Source of the DNA: CAZSBB01 sp964605235
GTDB taxonomy: Bacteria > Planctomycetota > Phycisphaerae > Phycisphaerales > Phycisphaeraceae
Assembly (NCBI GenBank): GCA_964605235.1
Contig: CAZSBB010000009.1
Location: forward strand, 1 to 64,000
Direction of reading: 5' to 3'
Length of the DNA: 64,000 nt
Under the pieces are notes generated by a model. It had not been told where the DNA came from. It made no database searches and was given only the letters and a program-made list of their open reading frames with translations. A program made the position numbers and the translations under genes. Position 1 is the stretch's first letter. The number at the start of each line of letters is the position of its first letter. This document shows, piece by piece, positions 55,401-63,008 of this stretch.

Positions 55401-56350
55401 GACGCGACGGTGATGACCTGCGTGGCTTTGCCGCCTTTGCCGTCGTTGAGGGTGACGGTGATGTTCGCCAGGCCGTCCCAGTCGGCGGAATTGGCTTTGA
55501 GGGTGAGGGTGGCGTCCTGCGGGCTGCTCTGGAGGATGGTGACGCTCTTGAGCAGCATGGGGTTGACGACGGCGCCGTTGCCGCCGGTGGTGGCTTGGTT
55601 GATGAGTTGGTTGTAGGTGGACTGGCCGCTGATCATCTGGCCGAAGATCATGTGCTTGTCATCGAGATGATGCTGGGGCGCGGTGGTGATGAACCACTGG
55701 CTGTCGTTGGTGTTGGCGCCGCTGTTGGCCATGGCGAGAACGCCGGCGCTGGAGAACGCCAGGTCGGGGTCGAACACATCGGGGAAGTCCCCCAGCGGGC
55801 TGCCGCCGGTGCCGTTGCCGTTCTGGGCGTCGCCGGTCTGGAACATGAAGCCGGGGATGGCGCGATGGACCTTCACATTGGTGTAAAACGGCGTGCCGTT
55901 GGGGTCGAGCGAACCATCGGCATTCACCTTGTTGGTCGCCAGCGTGATGAAGCGCTGCACTGCCGTGGGCGAACGATCCTGAAACAGCTCGACCAGAATC
56001 TGACCCACCGGCGTCACGCCGTCAGCGCCGACAAACGTCAGCAAGGCGTAGGGATTCGTGGTGGGGATGTAGATGCTGACGTTCGGGTCATCGCTGACCG
56101 CGGTGATGGTCAGGGCGTCGCCGTTGGCGTCAAACCCATCAATGCCCAGCGTCAGGGCATCGCCATCGGCGAACTTGGGCAGGATGTGATTGGACAGGTT
56201 GGCGGCGAACACCGGCGCGGTCATCAGCACGCGGGGTTCCAGCGCTTCGAGTTGCATCGCTGCCGGGGTCGGCCGCGCCGGCGAAGACCGCTTATGACAG
56301 CGCCCCAGCCGCCTGGCCCGCCGACGGGCATTCCGCGCACGCATCCACAT
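52445..56350 (-). CDS. Giant LEPR-XLL protein with cyclophilin domain and LVIVD propeller
   Basis: A 1301-residue surface or exported protein. A basic N-terminus (RARNARRRARRLGR) is followed by LEALEPRVLM (34-43), the LEPR-XLL-type motif that marks a group of large planctomycete proteins. Residues ~105-265 are a cyclophilin-type prolyl isomerase: PTAVQRFITLA, HRAIPGFMFQTGD with R163, F168, M169 and Q171 matching the CypA active site, then GVLAMANSGANTNDSQWFITTAPQHHLDDKHMIFGQMISG. Cadherin-like stretches follow. Next is an LVIVD-type beta-propeller (~480-760: NIAYVTDGTRGLISLNVANPAS, NRAYVTSLSEGLIVYDLSNPS, NLLYVSDVDHGVLILNVADPANP). Finally there is a repetitive beta region of 'GsLtv.G.i....i' units (~820-1300). 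The start at 56350 follows GGAG. It is probably structural or adhesive. Confidence 0.85.
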   Translation of the reverse strand: MWMRARNARRRARRLGRCHKRSSPARPTPAAMQLEALEPRVLMTAPVFAANLSNHILPKFADGDALTLGIDGFDANGDALTITAVSDDPNVSIYIPTTNPYALLTFVGADGVTPVGQILVELFQDRSPTAVQRFITLATNKVNADGSLDPNGTPFYTNVKVHRAIPGFMFQTGDAQNGNGTGGSPLGDFPDVFDPDLAFSSAGVLAMANSGANTNDSQWFITTAPQHHLDDKHMIFGQMISGQSTYNQLINQATTGGNGAVVNPMLLKSVTILQSSPQDATLTLKANSADWDGLANITVTLNDGKGGKATQVITVASQEKIGAAPTITPNNTTDLYLPSDQIADFQLADDSGVPLSVTFLGASSLQVDPQTGAISNNVAAGFNRTTNLLQVKPPKGWDMLYDLQVQAIESGFAEATQMVKRFKVVSQSKGAPPVVGRAQVSSSSDALGSFQVGDLLYVAKGTAGLQIFDVSNPSSPVLKGSYNTAGVAREVQVVGNIAYVTDGTRGLISLNVANPASIAVLDITPISNPGTASGLIIDGNRAYVTSLSEGLIVYDLSNPSMLTEVGRFKTFAGGSLTKAFGIAKHGNLLYVSDVDHGVLILNVADPANPVLVDRFAANLDPKGLTIDGNTLYVTDTTGLLAYSLANPQSPVLIKQLALSHPATQVRVQNGIAIVGCDGAYIFVDVKNPAKMAAKYTFRLSNYTSANGFGGIGLGGVPSISGTRIALPVSNSGVLLMEGARLFGTSAGAGLKYTFTDQNGVEVTVSINKDYPISVQTDPTTGAVTRLTIGSANRPIPASERATVTITSKGGDASIGDIVVYGSLSSLTGKTTDLLGDLTVNGQIGSLTLDDVADNHVIKITGASTSAKDTVAFIFDELTNVEIDSAMHVRSLTATSWRDTDGDADFLKAPSLASLTIKGSKTVAGDFQAGLNLSGTGLTARQTTLGKATIAGVVGGADAWDIAGNVGSITIGSANALFRLDVEGLVASLTTSTGDLQGVDVSAQAFGKIAVKGNLGADLTATGKDARGNAIGSLTAGMLGNVTISAAQGAVGALKVVQWDEGVLIADSLLSLTTVGSKNDPAQVGHLGANLTLLGLLVPAKKPALGAVSVKGDILGGTWKVNGAGTTVAANRIAAGWNASIVGDLKSLTTRDDLSGNLAVRNLGSAKVGGDLDQAHLFIGADFGVDGQPGGTGPDSDNFGAGALGTLTVTGSVMNSLIALGVVPDPGSDLLADPDAPASIFSSPTTPTSASAFKSLSIKGNLDASSRFIAGAFPKRVKVGTASFDPAQPNQPFADNFRVNPT

Positions 56351-56566
56351 CTCAATTGTCTCCAATCCGGGGGAACCGCAGCAGGCCGTGGGTTCAACAG
56401 GCTTGCCGATCACAACGCTTCAGGGGGTGAAGCGCCCAGAAGATAGACCCAGTCCCCCGGGAACGTCAAGCGCGAGGCTGCAGAACGGCAAAAGGCAGCG
56501 TCCCGGCTTGCGCGGGGTTGCGATATGGTTGCTCCGTCAAGCGCGGCGCTGCGGAGGGCGGTATTT

Positions 56567-58360
56567 TCAACCCAGCACTTCGCGCACCTTGTGACCCAGC
56601 GATTTGGGGGAAAAGGGCTTCTGGAGAAATGCCACGCGCTCCTGCAGGATCCCGTGCCGCACCACGGCGTCATCGGTGTAGCCGGACAGATAGAGCACTT
56701 TGATGTTCGGCCGAAGCGCCACCACCGCCTGGGCGACCTTCCCGCCACCCATGCCGGGCATCACCACATCCGAAATCAGCAGGTCGATGGGGTTCGGATA
56801 GCGTTCACAGATGGCGATCGCCTCCGGTCCGTCGCACGCTTCCAGGACGGTATAGCCCATGCCGCGCAGGGTCAGGAGGGTCACCGTCCGCACGGCGGCC
56901 TCGTCTTCCACCAGCAGGATCGTCTCGACGCCATGGTGGGCCGCCTGGGCAGGACGGGCTTGCTCCTGCGTCGCGTGTGCTTCAATGCTCGGAAAATACA
57001 GCTTGAAGGTCGTCCCCTGGCCCGGCTCGCTGTACACCCAGATGTGCCCGCCGCACTGCTTCACGATGCCGAACACGGTGGCCAGGCCCAGCCCGGTTCC
57101 CTGGCCCAATCCCTTGGTGGTGAAGAAGGGCTCGAAAATGCGCTTGCGGGTCGCCTCATCCATGCCGCAACCGGTGTCGCTGACCGCCAGCATCGCGTAA
57201 CGCCCGGGTTTCACCTCCAGATGCCCCTGGGCGTAGGTTTCGTCCAGTTCCACCTGGGCGGTTTCCAGGGTCAGCTTGCCGCCCTGCGGCATCGCATCGC
57301 GGGCATTAATCGCCAGGTTCATGATGATCTGTTCGAGTTGACCGGCGTCGGCTTTGATCCGGCCCAGGTCCGGCGCGGGCACGGCAGTGAGCAGGACATC
57401 TTCGCCGATCACGCGCCGGAGCATTTTCTCCGTGCTGGCGACCACCGCATTCAGGTCCAGCACCTTCATCTCCAGCACCTGCTGCCGGCTGAACGCCAGT
57501 AATTGGCGGGTCAGAGCCGCGGCGCGGTTGCCGGCGTTCTGAATCTCCGTAACCAGCTCCGCATTGGCGTCACCGGCGGGATACTGCCCCAGCAGAATTT
57601 CGGTATAGCCGGCGATGACCGTCAGCAGATTGTTGAAGTCATGGGCGATGCCGCCCGCCAGGGTGCCGATGGCTTCCATCTTCTGCGCCTGGCGAAACTG
57701 CTCCTCCAGCCGCCGGGTTTGCTGCATCTCCTCGCGCAGCGAGGCATTGACGCTGGCCAGTTCCCGGGTGCGTTCCTCCACCCGCCGCTCCAACTCGGCC
57801 TGGGCTTCCCGCAGCTGCTGATTCACCGCCTGTATTTCCTGGGCCCGTTGGAAAATCTCCACTTCCATGCGCCGGCTGCGGCTGCGCAGTTCCTCCGTCA
57901 GCTTCTCCTGCTCCGACCGGAGCTGGGTCAGGTTGACGAAATCCGTCACGTCTTCCACGCGATGAATGATGAACGCCACCTGGCCCTGGGCATCGAGCAC
58001 CGGGTAATTGGCGGGACTCCAGTACCGCACTTCAAACGCCCCGCCCTCCGCTTCGGGTTTGCGGATGTCGTACTTCTGCACCGCCATCGCATCCATGCGG
58101 CGCGTCTGCAGCACCCGTTCGAGGGAATCGCGCAGGTTGCGCACGCCGGTCGCCGCCGGATCCGCGGGATTGTCGGGGAACACCTCGAAAATGCCCCGCC
58201 GCAGGATCTGGGCGCGCCGGGTCATCGTGGCGCGCAGGTAGGCGTCCGTGACCGCCACAATTTCCAGTGCAGGGTTCAGCACCAGATACAGGCCCGGCGC
58301 GGACTCAAAGAGGTGCTGGAAACCCACCGCCGGCTCGGACGGAAAGGACGCCTCGTTCAT
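56567..58360 (-). CDS. PAS-containing hybrid sensor histidine kinase
   Basis: A 597-residue cytoplasmic two-component protein. It has a PAS-like sensor (~12-145: FQHLFESAPGLYLVLNPALEIVAVTDAYL, FEVRYWSPANYPVLDAQGQVAFIIHRVEDVTD), a coiled coil (~147-225), HisKA with H240 in LAGGIAHDFNNLLTVIAGY, and HATPase_c with NLAINARDAMPQGG, SDTGCGMD and GTGLGLATVFGIV. A C-terminal receiver carries E485-D486 and phospho-acceptor D531 in LLISDVVMPG. No membrane segment is present, so the signal is internal. The HDFNNLL kinase group often passes phosphate on its own receiver. The start at 58360 follows a strong GGAGAGGAA site. No separate response regulator is adjacent; the ECF sigma gene is divergent. Confidence 0.95.
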   Translation of the reverse strand: MNEASFPSEPAVGFQHLFESAPGLYLVLNPALEIVAVTDAYLRATMTRRAQILRRGIFEVFPDNPADPAATGVRNLRDSLERVLQTRRMDAMAVQKYDIRKPEAEGGAFEVRYWSPANYPVLDAQGQVAFIIHRVEDVTDFVNLTQLRSEQEKLTEELRSRSRRMEVEIFQRAQEIQAVNQQLREAQAELERRVEERTRELASVNASLREEMQQTRRLEEQFRQAQKMEAIGTLAGGIAHDFNNLLTVIAGYTEILLGQYPAGDANAELVTEIQNAGNRAAALTRQLLAFSRQQVLEMKVLDLNAVVASTEKMLRRVIGEDVLLTAVPAPDLGRIKADAGQLEQIIMNLAINARDAMPQGGKLTLETAQVELDETYAQGHLEVKPGRYAMLAVSDTGCGMDEATRKRIFEPFFTTKGLGQGTGLGLATVFGIVKQCGGHIWVYSEPGQGTTFKLYFPSIEAHATQEQARPAQAAHHGVETILLVEDEAAVRTVTLLTLRGMGYTVLEACDGPEAIAICERYPNPIDLLISDVVMPGMGGGKVAQAVVALRPNIKVLYLSGYTDDAVVRHGILQERVAFLQKPFSPKSLGHKVREVLG

Positions 58361-58750
58361 GGTGTTCCTCTCCTCCGCCGGAAACCGAGCATGAATCAAG
58401 CTCTACACTCTGGTGGCGGTGTACCAGGTGTGCTTGAAAGTCAGGCAGCCAAGAACTGCCACAAGGCAGGTTTTTTTCCAGGCTGACGCAACGCATCGCA
58501 GGAAGCAGGCGCGCAATTGCTCGGGGCGATTGTCGATAAACCAGTCGGTCCGGTCAACCGTCTCCAGACTGCCGCGGGATCACGGGCTCCGCAGCGGACG
58601 GCCGGGCGGATGTTCAGCGAGCGGCCAGCGCTTGAACCACCTCAGCACCTGGCCAGCGCTGGCGGTGCGCCAGAATATTTCGTTTTCGCGCCAACAAATC
58701 GCCGGCTGCTGCGTCAAAACTGATGAGCCAACCCAACGGGCGTCCCAATC
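58361..58750. other. Intergenic region between divergent kinase and ECF sigma genes
   Basis: A 390-bp region that must hold the promoters of both divergent genes. No supported gene, hairpin terminator or known repeat is visible. Short open frames in it lack ribosome sites and family resemblance. No promoter could be assigned with confidence. Confidence 0.6.
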
Positions 58751-59299
58751 ATGCCGGAATTGAAACCCGTTTCCACCGCGACGACCACGCCGGCCCACCT
58801 GACCACCGGGGAATGGGTCCACCGTCAGCTCCAGACGTATGAACGTCCGCTGACCACCTACGCCCAGCGGCTGACAGGCAATCTGGAAGTCGCGCGGGAA
58901 GTGGTGCAGGAAGCGTTCCTCCGGCTGTGTCGATCACCCCGATCGCAAGTCGATGGGCACGTCGGGCCATGGCTTTACACCGTTTGTCGTCGCCGGGCAC
59001 TGGATCACCGCCGCAAGGAGAAACGCATGTCGCCACTGACCGACGCCGCGCTGGCGCAGCACGCCAGCCCGCAAACCGAGCCCTCCGGGGAAGTGGAACA
59101 AGCGGACGACCTCGCGGCCGTGCTCCGGGCCCTGGACGACCTGCCCCCGCCGCAGCAGGAAGTCATTCGGCTCAAGTTCCAGCATGGGCTGAGCTACCGC
59201 GAGATCGCCGCCGTGACCGAGCAGCCCATCGGCACCGTCGGCTACCTCATCCACGTGGGCCTGCAAACCATCCGACAGGTCGTCGTGCCGCAAGCATGA
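58751..59299 (+). CDS. ECF-type sigma-70 factor
   Basis: A 182-residue sigma factor with only regions 2 and 4. Region 2 is ~20-90 (EWVHRQLQTYERPLTTYAQRLTGNLEVAREVVQEAFLRLCRSP... GPWLYTVCRRRALDHRRKEKR). Region 4 is ~125-178 (LRALDDLPPPQQEVIRLKFQHGLSYREIAAVTEQPIGTVGYLIHVGLQTIRQ). These recruit RNA polymerase to a specific promoter set in response to a signal. An in-frame ATG of the following gene overlaps its stop (ATGA at 59296-59299), showing that the downstream anti-sigma-like/VWA protein is encoded in the same operon and is its likely partner. Confidence 0.95.
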   Translation: MPELKPVSTATTTPAHLTTGEWVHRQLQTYERPLTTYAQRLTGNLEVAREVVQEAFLRLCRSPRSQVDGHVGPWLYTVCRRRALDHRRKEKRMSPLTDAALAQHASPQTEPSGEVEQADDLAAVLRALDDLPPPQQEVIRLKFQHGLSYREIAAVTEQPIGTVGYLIHVGLQTIRQVVVPQA

Positions 59300-59367
59300 C
59301 CGAGCCTTCGTACATCTCCACAAAGAAAATCAACGCCCCTATTTCCGGGGGGAAAGGAAACTTTGTC

Positions 59368-61821
59368 ATGAACGCAACCCATGATGCTCAAACCGATGAC
59401 CACGCCCGCCGCACCGCCTACGCCTTGGGCGAGTTGTCGGGCAGCTCAGCCCAGCAGGTCGAGCGCGAACTGACAGACGACGAACAGGCCCGGCAGGACG
59501 TGGACGCCACGCGTCAGCTGGCGGACAAACTCTCGGCAGCGCTGCAGCGTGAGCCGGGCGCGGAGCTGACGCCGCTGCAGCGCCAGCGCATCCTCGCCGC
59601 GGCACAGCGGTCGGCGCGGGCGTGGTGGCGCAAACCCTGGCTGGCGGCGGCATGTCTGACGCTGGCGGCGGGCGGGGTGTGGGCGTTGCTGCCTACCTTG
59701 GGTGAAGCGCGACGTACCACCCGTGTGAGTACGCAGCAACTGGCGCTGGACCAGAGCCAGCTTGATGGCGTGCTCGAGAATAATCGTGTGTCGGACGCCA
59801 ATTATCGCAGCGGCGGATACACCGCCAAGCCAGACGAAACCGCGCAAAATCAGAAGCAATCCGCCGCCATAACGCCGGCCCCCACCAGCACGACGACCAG
59901 CAGTGCTGCTACATCCCACTCCGACAGCAATCACAGCTGGCGTGGAACCCAAAATGGCGAACCCATATCTCAGCTCGTCAGACAACGCGGCCAGTATCGG
60001 CTCCAGAACGCCGAAACCGCAACCCCCACCAGCACGACGACACCCGCCCCCGCTGGAGGATCGGCTGGCAACACCTCAAATCGACCTCACCCGTCTGTCA
60101 GCGAAAGCTACGAATGGCGCGGCAACCTTGGCAGGAACAACAACCCCGTCCAGTCTGAACCCACCAATTACTTCGTCGACGCCCAAAGCGTCATCGTCAC
60201 TTCAGAAGCCGCCGCCCCTGCCGCCAAGCCCGCTCCCGAAACGCTGGGCGTCACGCTGCAAGGTCAAACCCTCAACGTCATCACGCCCACCCCGGCGCCC
60301 GTCAACATCAATAAAGAAGCCGAAGCCCAGGCCCACGCCACGCACCCCGGCTTCAACACCGAAGCTTACGACCGTCTGGTCGACAACCCCTTCCTGCGGG
60401 TGAGCGATCAGCCGCTGTCCACCTTCAGCATCGACGTGGACACCGCCAGCTACGCCAACACCCGCCGCTTCCTGCTCGAACAGCATCAACTTCCCCCGCG
60501 CGACGCGGTGCGCATCGAGGAGATGATCAACTACTTCAGCTACGACTACTCCCCGCCCGCCGACCGCGAAGCGCCGTTTGCCGCCCATGTGGAAGTCAGC
60601 GACTGCCCGTGGAACACCCAGCATCGGCTGGTGCGCGTCGGGCTCAAAGGCTACGAGCTGCCGGCTGCGGAACGTCCCGCTTCCAATCTCGTCTTCCTCA
60701 TCGACGTCTCCGGCTCCATGCGTCCCGCCAACAAGCTGCCGCTGCTCAAACAGGCGCTGCGGATGCTGGTGGATCAACTGGATGAACGCGACCGCGTGGC
60801 GCTGGCGGTGTATGCCGGCGCGTCGGGGCTGGTGCTCGACTCCACAGCCGTGACCGATCCGCAGGTCTTTCATCACGCCCTCGAAAACCTGCAGGCCGGC
60901 GGCTCCACCAACGGCGGCGCCGGCATCGAACTGGCGTACCAGGTTGCTGCCAAAAACTTCGTCAAGGGCGGCATCAATCGTGTCATCCTCTGCACCGACG
61001 GCGACTTCAACGTCGGCGTCACCGACCGCGGCGCCCTGACCCGGCTGATCGAGGAAAAACGGCAGATCGGCGTGTTCCTCTCCCTGCTGGGCTTTGGCAT
61101 GGGCAACCTCAAAGACGCCACCATGGAGGAACTCTCCAACAAGGGCAACGGCAACTATGCCTACATCGACAGCCTCGCCGAAGCCCGCAAAGTGCTCGTC
61201 GAACAGATGGCGGGCACGCTGATCACCATCGCCAAGGATGTGAAAATCCAGGTCGAATTCAACCCCGCCCAGGCGCAGGCTTACCGCCTGATCGGCTACG
61301 AAAATCGCCTGCTCGCCAAGGAAGATTTCAACGACGACACCAAGGACGCCGGCGAAATCGGCGCGGGCCACACCGTCACCGCTCTGTATGAAGTCGTCCC
61401 CGCTGCCGCCGACGTCGCCAACCCGGCCGGCGTTGCCCCGGCAGTCGATCCCCTGCGGTACCAGCCGGCCGCCCCCGTGGAACGCCTGGCGCATGCCGAC
61501 GAACTGCTGACCCTCAAGCTGCGCTACAAGCAGCCCGACGGCGACACCAGCCAGCTCATCGAATTTCCCGTGACGGATCCCCATCGTCCGCTGGCGCAGG
61601 CAACCAACGACTTCCACTTCGCCGCCGCCGTCGCCGCCTTCGGCCTGACGCTGCGCCACTCGCCACACCGCGGGCAAGCCAACTGCGCTCTGGCGCTGGA
61701 CCTCGCCCAGGGCGCGCTGGGCGAAGACCCCCACGGCTACCGGCAGCAGTTCATCCAACTCGTCACCGCCGCCCAGGCACTGCTCGCCCGCCAGGAAGCC
61801 CAGCCCGCCAACCAGCCTTGA
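59368..61821 (+). CDS. Membrane-anchored anti-sigma-like / VWA (YfbK-type) fusion protein
   Basis: An 817-residue protein. Residues ~10-75 resemble an anti-sigma N-terminus (HARRTAYALGELSGSSAQQVERELTDDEQARQDVDATRQLADKLSAAL). One membrane helix follows at ~88-110 (WWRKPWLAAACLTLAAGGVWALLP). A long low-complexity Thr/Ser/Pro/Asn linker leads to a YfbK-like von Willebrand domain: FSIDVDTASYANTRRFL, the MIDAS motif DVSGS (D446, S448, S450), VILCTDGDFNVGVTDRG and YAYIDSLAEARKVLVEQMAGTLITIAKDVKIQVEFNP. The start was chosen at 59368 (AAGGAAA site); an in-frame ATG at 59296 overlaps the sigma stop. The layout suggests a signal-transducing anti-sigma factor with the VWA part outside the membrane. This is inferred from fusion and operon. 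Confidence 0.87.
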   Translation: MNATHDAQTDDHARRTAYALGELSGSSAQQVERELTDDEQARQDVDATRQLADKLSAALQREPGAELTPLQRQRILAAAQRSARAWWRKPWLAAACLTLAAGGVWALLPTLGEARRTTRVSTQQLALDQSQLDGVLENNRVSDANYRSGGYTAKPDETAQNQKQSAAITPAPTSTTTSSAATSHSDSNHSWRGTQNGEPISQLVRQRGQYRLQNAETATPTSTTTPAPAGGSAGNTSNRPHPSVSESYEWRGNLGRNNNPVQSEPTNYFVDAQSVIVTSEAAAPAAKPAPETLGVTLQGQTLNVITPTPAPVNINKEAEAQAHATHPGFNTEAYDRLVDNPFLRVSDQPLSTFSIDVDTASYANTRRFLLEQHQLPPRDAVRIEEMINYFSYDYSPPADREAPFAAHVEVSDCPWNTQHRLVRVGLKGYELPAAERPASNLVFLIDVSGSMRPANKLPLLKQALRMLVDQLDERDRVALAVYAGASGLVLDSTAVTDPQVFHHALENLQAGGSTNGGAGIELAYQVAAKNFVKGGINRVILCTDGDFNVGVTDRGALTRLIEEKRQIGVFLSLLGFGMGNLKDATMEELSNKGNGNYAYIDSLAEARKVLVEQMAGTLITIAKDVKIQVEFNPAQAQAYRLIGYENRLLAKEDFNDDTKDAGEIGAGHTVTALYEVVPAAADVANPAGVAPAVDPLRYQPAAPVERLAHADELLTLKLRYKQPDGDTSQLIEFPVTDPHRPLAQATNDFHFAAAVAAFGLTLRHSPHRGQANCALALDLAQGALGEDPHGYRQQFIQLVTAAQALLARQEAQPANQP

Positions 61822-61866
61822 GAATGGGACGCCGCCACGCCCGGCGTCAGCTCCTGCAAATCACTA

Positions 61867-61894
61867 TTGACCGCCGGCGAAAACCATTTATGCT
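61867..61894 (+). promoter_or_regulatory. Possible promoter in the 61822-62096 gap
   Basis: TTGACC (61867-61872) and TATGCT (61889-61894) with 16-nt spacing resemble a sigma-70 promoter for the gene starting at 62097, about 200 nt downstream. The match is moderate and the long leader is unexplained. Nothing else is recognised in the 275-bp gap. Confidence 0.3.
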
Positions 61895-62096
61895 GCCGCC
61901 TGCTCGCCCGGCGATGGTCTTCGGGCGCTGATCGGCACTGGGTTCTGGTTGGTGCGGTCCCGCCTGGCCATCTGGGCGATGCGGCGACACGACCACCTTG
62001 ACAGGGACTTCTTCCCCCTTGCTCGTCTGCCAGCCGCGCGGCGAGTTCGCAGTGTCACCTTCAACAAGTCATTGGAACAGGAAGGCGGGTGTCGTG

Positions 62097-62996
62097 ATGT
62101 CGCCTGGCTATTGGTGGTCGTGTCGCATACTGGTTCTGGCGCTGGTGCTCTGCGGCAGTGGATGCGGCGGCGCGTCGGAACCGCAGTCCACGGGCGAGCC
62201 GGCGGCGCCGAGCGCGAAAGGTGAAGCCCCGGCTCCCAAGGCGGAGCCGAATTACATCGTGGGCAAAATCACCATGGCGGATGGGACGCCGCTGCGCGGG
62301 GAAATCCTCGACATCAAGGTGTCCATCTACGGCGTCAGCGAAGCGGCGGAAAAGGTGCACTATGGCCCGATCGTCAAACCTGATGGCGCCTATCGCCAGA
62401 AGGTCGCGCCCGGGCAGTATGCCTTCAACTCCGCCACCATGACGGTGTTGTACAACGAGACGGAATACACCATTCCGCTGGAACCAGTCGGCCGGCTGTG
62501 GAATAAAAACCGTGACGCCGCCGAGGGCATCGAGCAGAACTTCGTCTGGAAGCCCACCGGCATCACGCCTTACGGCCAGTCCAACGGCGGGGACATCGGC
62601 AACGCCACGCATTGGTACGGCATGAGCATCGGCGTCCGCCCCGATGGCTATCGCAACGACATCAAGCAAGTGCCGCCGGCGTTCCCCAAGGACACCAAAT
62701 TCAGCTTCACGCTCAAGCCGCTGGGCCCCGGCATTGATGGCACCACCCCCGAGCAGCGCCTGATTGAACGCATCTACGATCCCGATTCATTCAAGTCGAT
62801 GAATCTCAACGATCTGCTGCCTGCCGGGTATGAACTGACCGCCACCGCCACGTTGCCCGACGGCGTGGTCAAGCCGCTGCTGCTGCAGGGGCCGGGCGAT
62901 TACCCCAACTACAAGCCCGCGCTGCAGATCAAGCTGGAAAAGGACAAGCTGCTGGGCGGCTACTTCGGCCCGCAATGCACCTTCGTGATGGAATGA
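62097..62996 (+). CDS. Exported protein, probable lipoprotein, carboxypeptidase-regulatory-like
   Basis: A 299-residue protein. The N-terminus (RILVLALVLCGSGCGG) is a signal peptide with Cys at a lipobox-like position, although -3 is Gly rather than Leu. An Ala/Pro/Glu linker of about 25 residues follows. The folded part begins NYIVGKITMADGTPLRGEILDIKVSIYGVSEAAEKVHYGPIVKPDGAYRQKVAPGQYAFNSATMTVLYNETEYTIPL, the pattern of a carboxypeptidase-regulatory-like (transthyretin-type) domain: 'G.v...dG.pl.g......G.y...v.pG.Y'. The C-terminal half is unassigned. The start at 62097 follows AGGAAGG. It converges on the last gene with 12 nt between stops. No function can be given. Confidence 0.8.
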   Translation: MSPGYWWSCRILVLALVLCGSGCGGASEPQSTGEPAAPSAKGEAPAPKAEPNYIVGKITMADGTPLRGEILDIKVSIYGVSEAAEKVHYGPIVKPDGAYRQKVAPGQYAFNSATMTVLYNETEYTIPLEPVGRLWNKNRDAAEGIEQNFVWKPTGITPYGQSNGGDIGNATHWYGMSIGVRPDGYRNDIKQVPPAFPKDTKFSFTLKPLGPGIDGTTPEQRLIERIYDPDSFKSMNLNDLLPAGYELTATATLPDGVVKPLLLQGPGDYPNYKPALQIKLEKDKLLGGYFGPQCTFVME

Positions 62997-63008
62997 CCCG
63001 GCCGCGGT

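Noticed and set aside
58927..59367. Upstream extension of the VWA gene frame through the sigma-factor gene
   Set aside because: It overlaps the sigma gene in another frame and adds Arg/Ala/Pro-rich sequence without family resemblance. The ATG at 59368 has the best ribosome site, with 59296 as a minor alternative.
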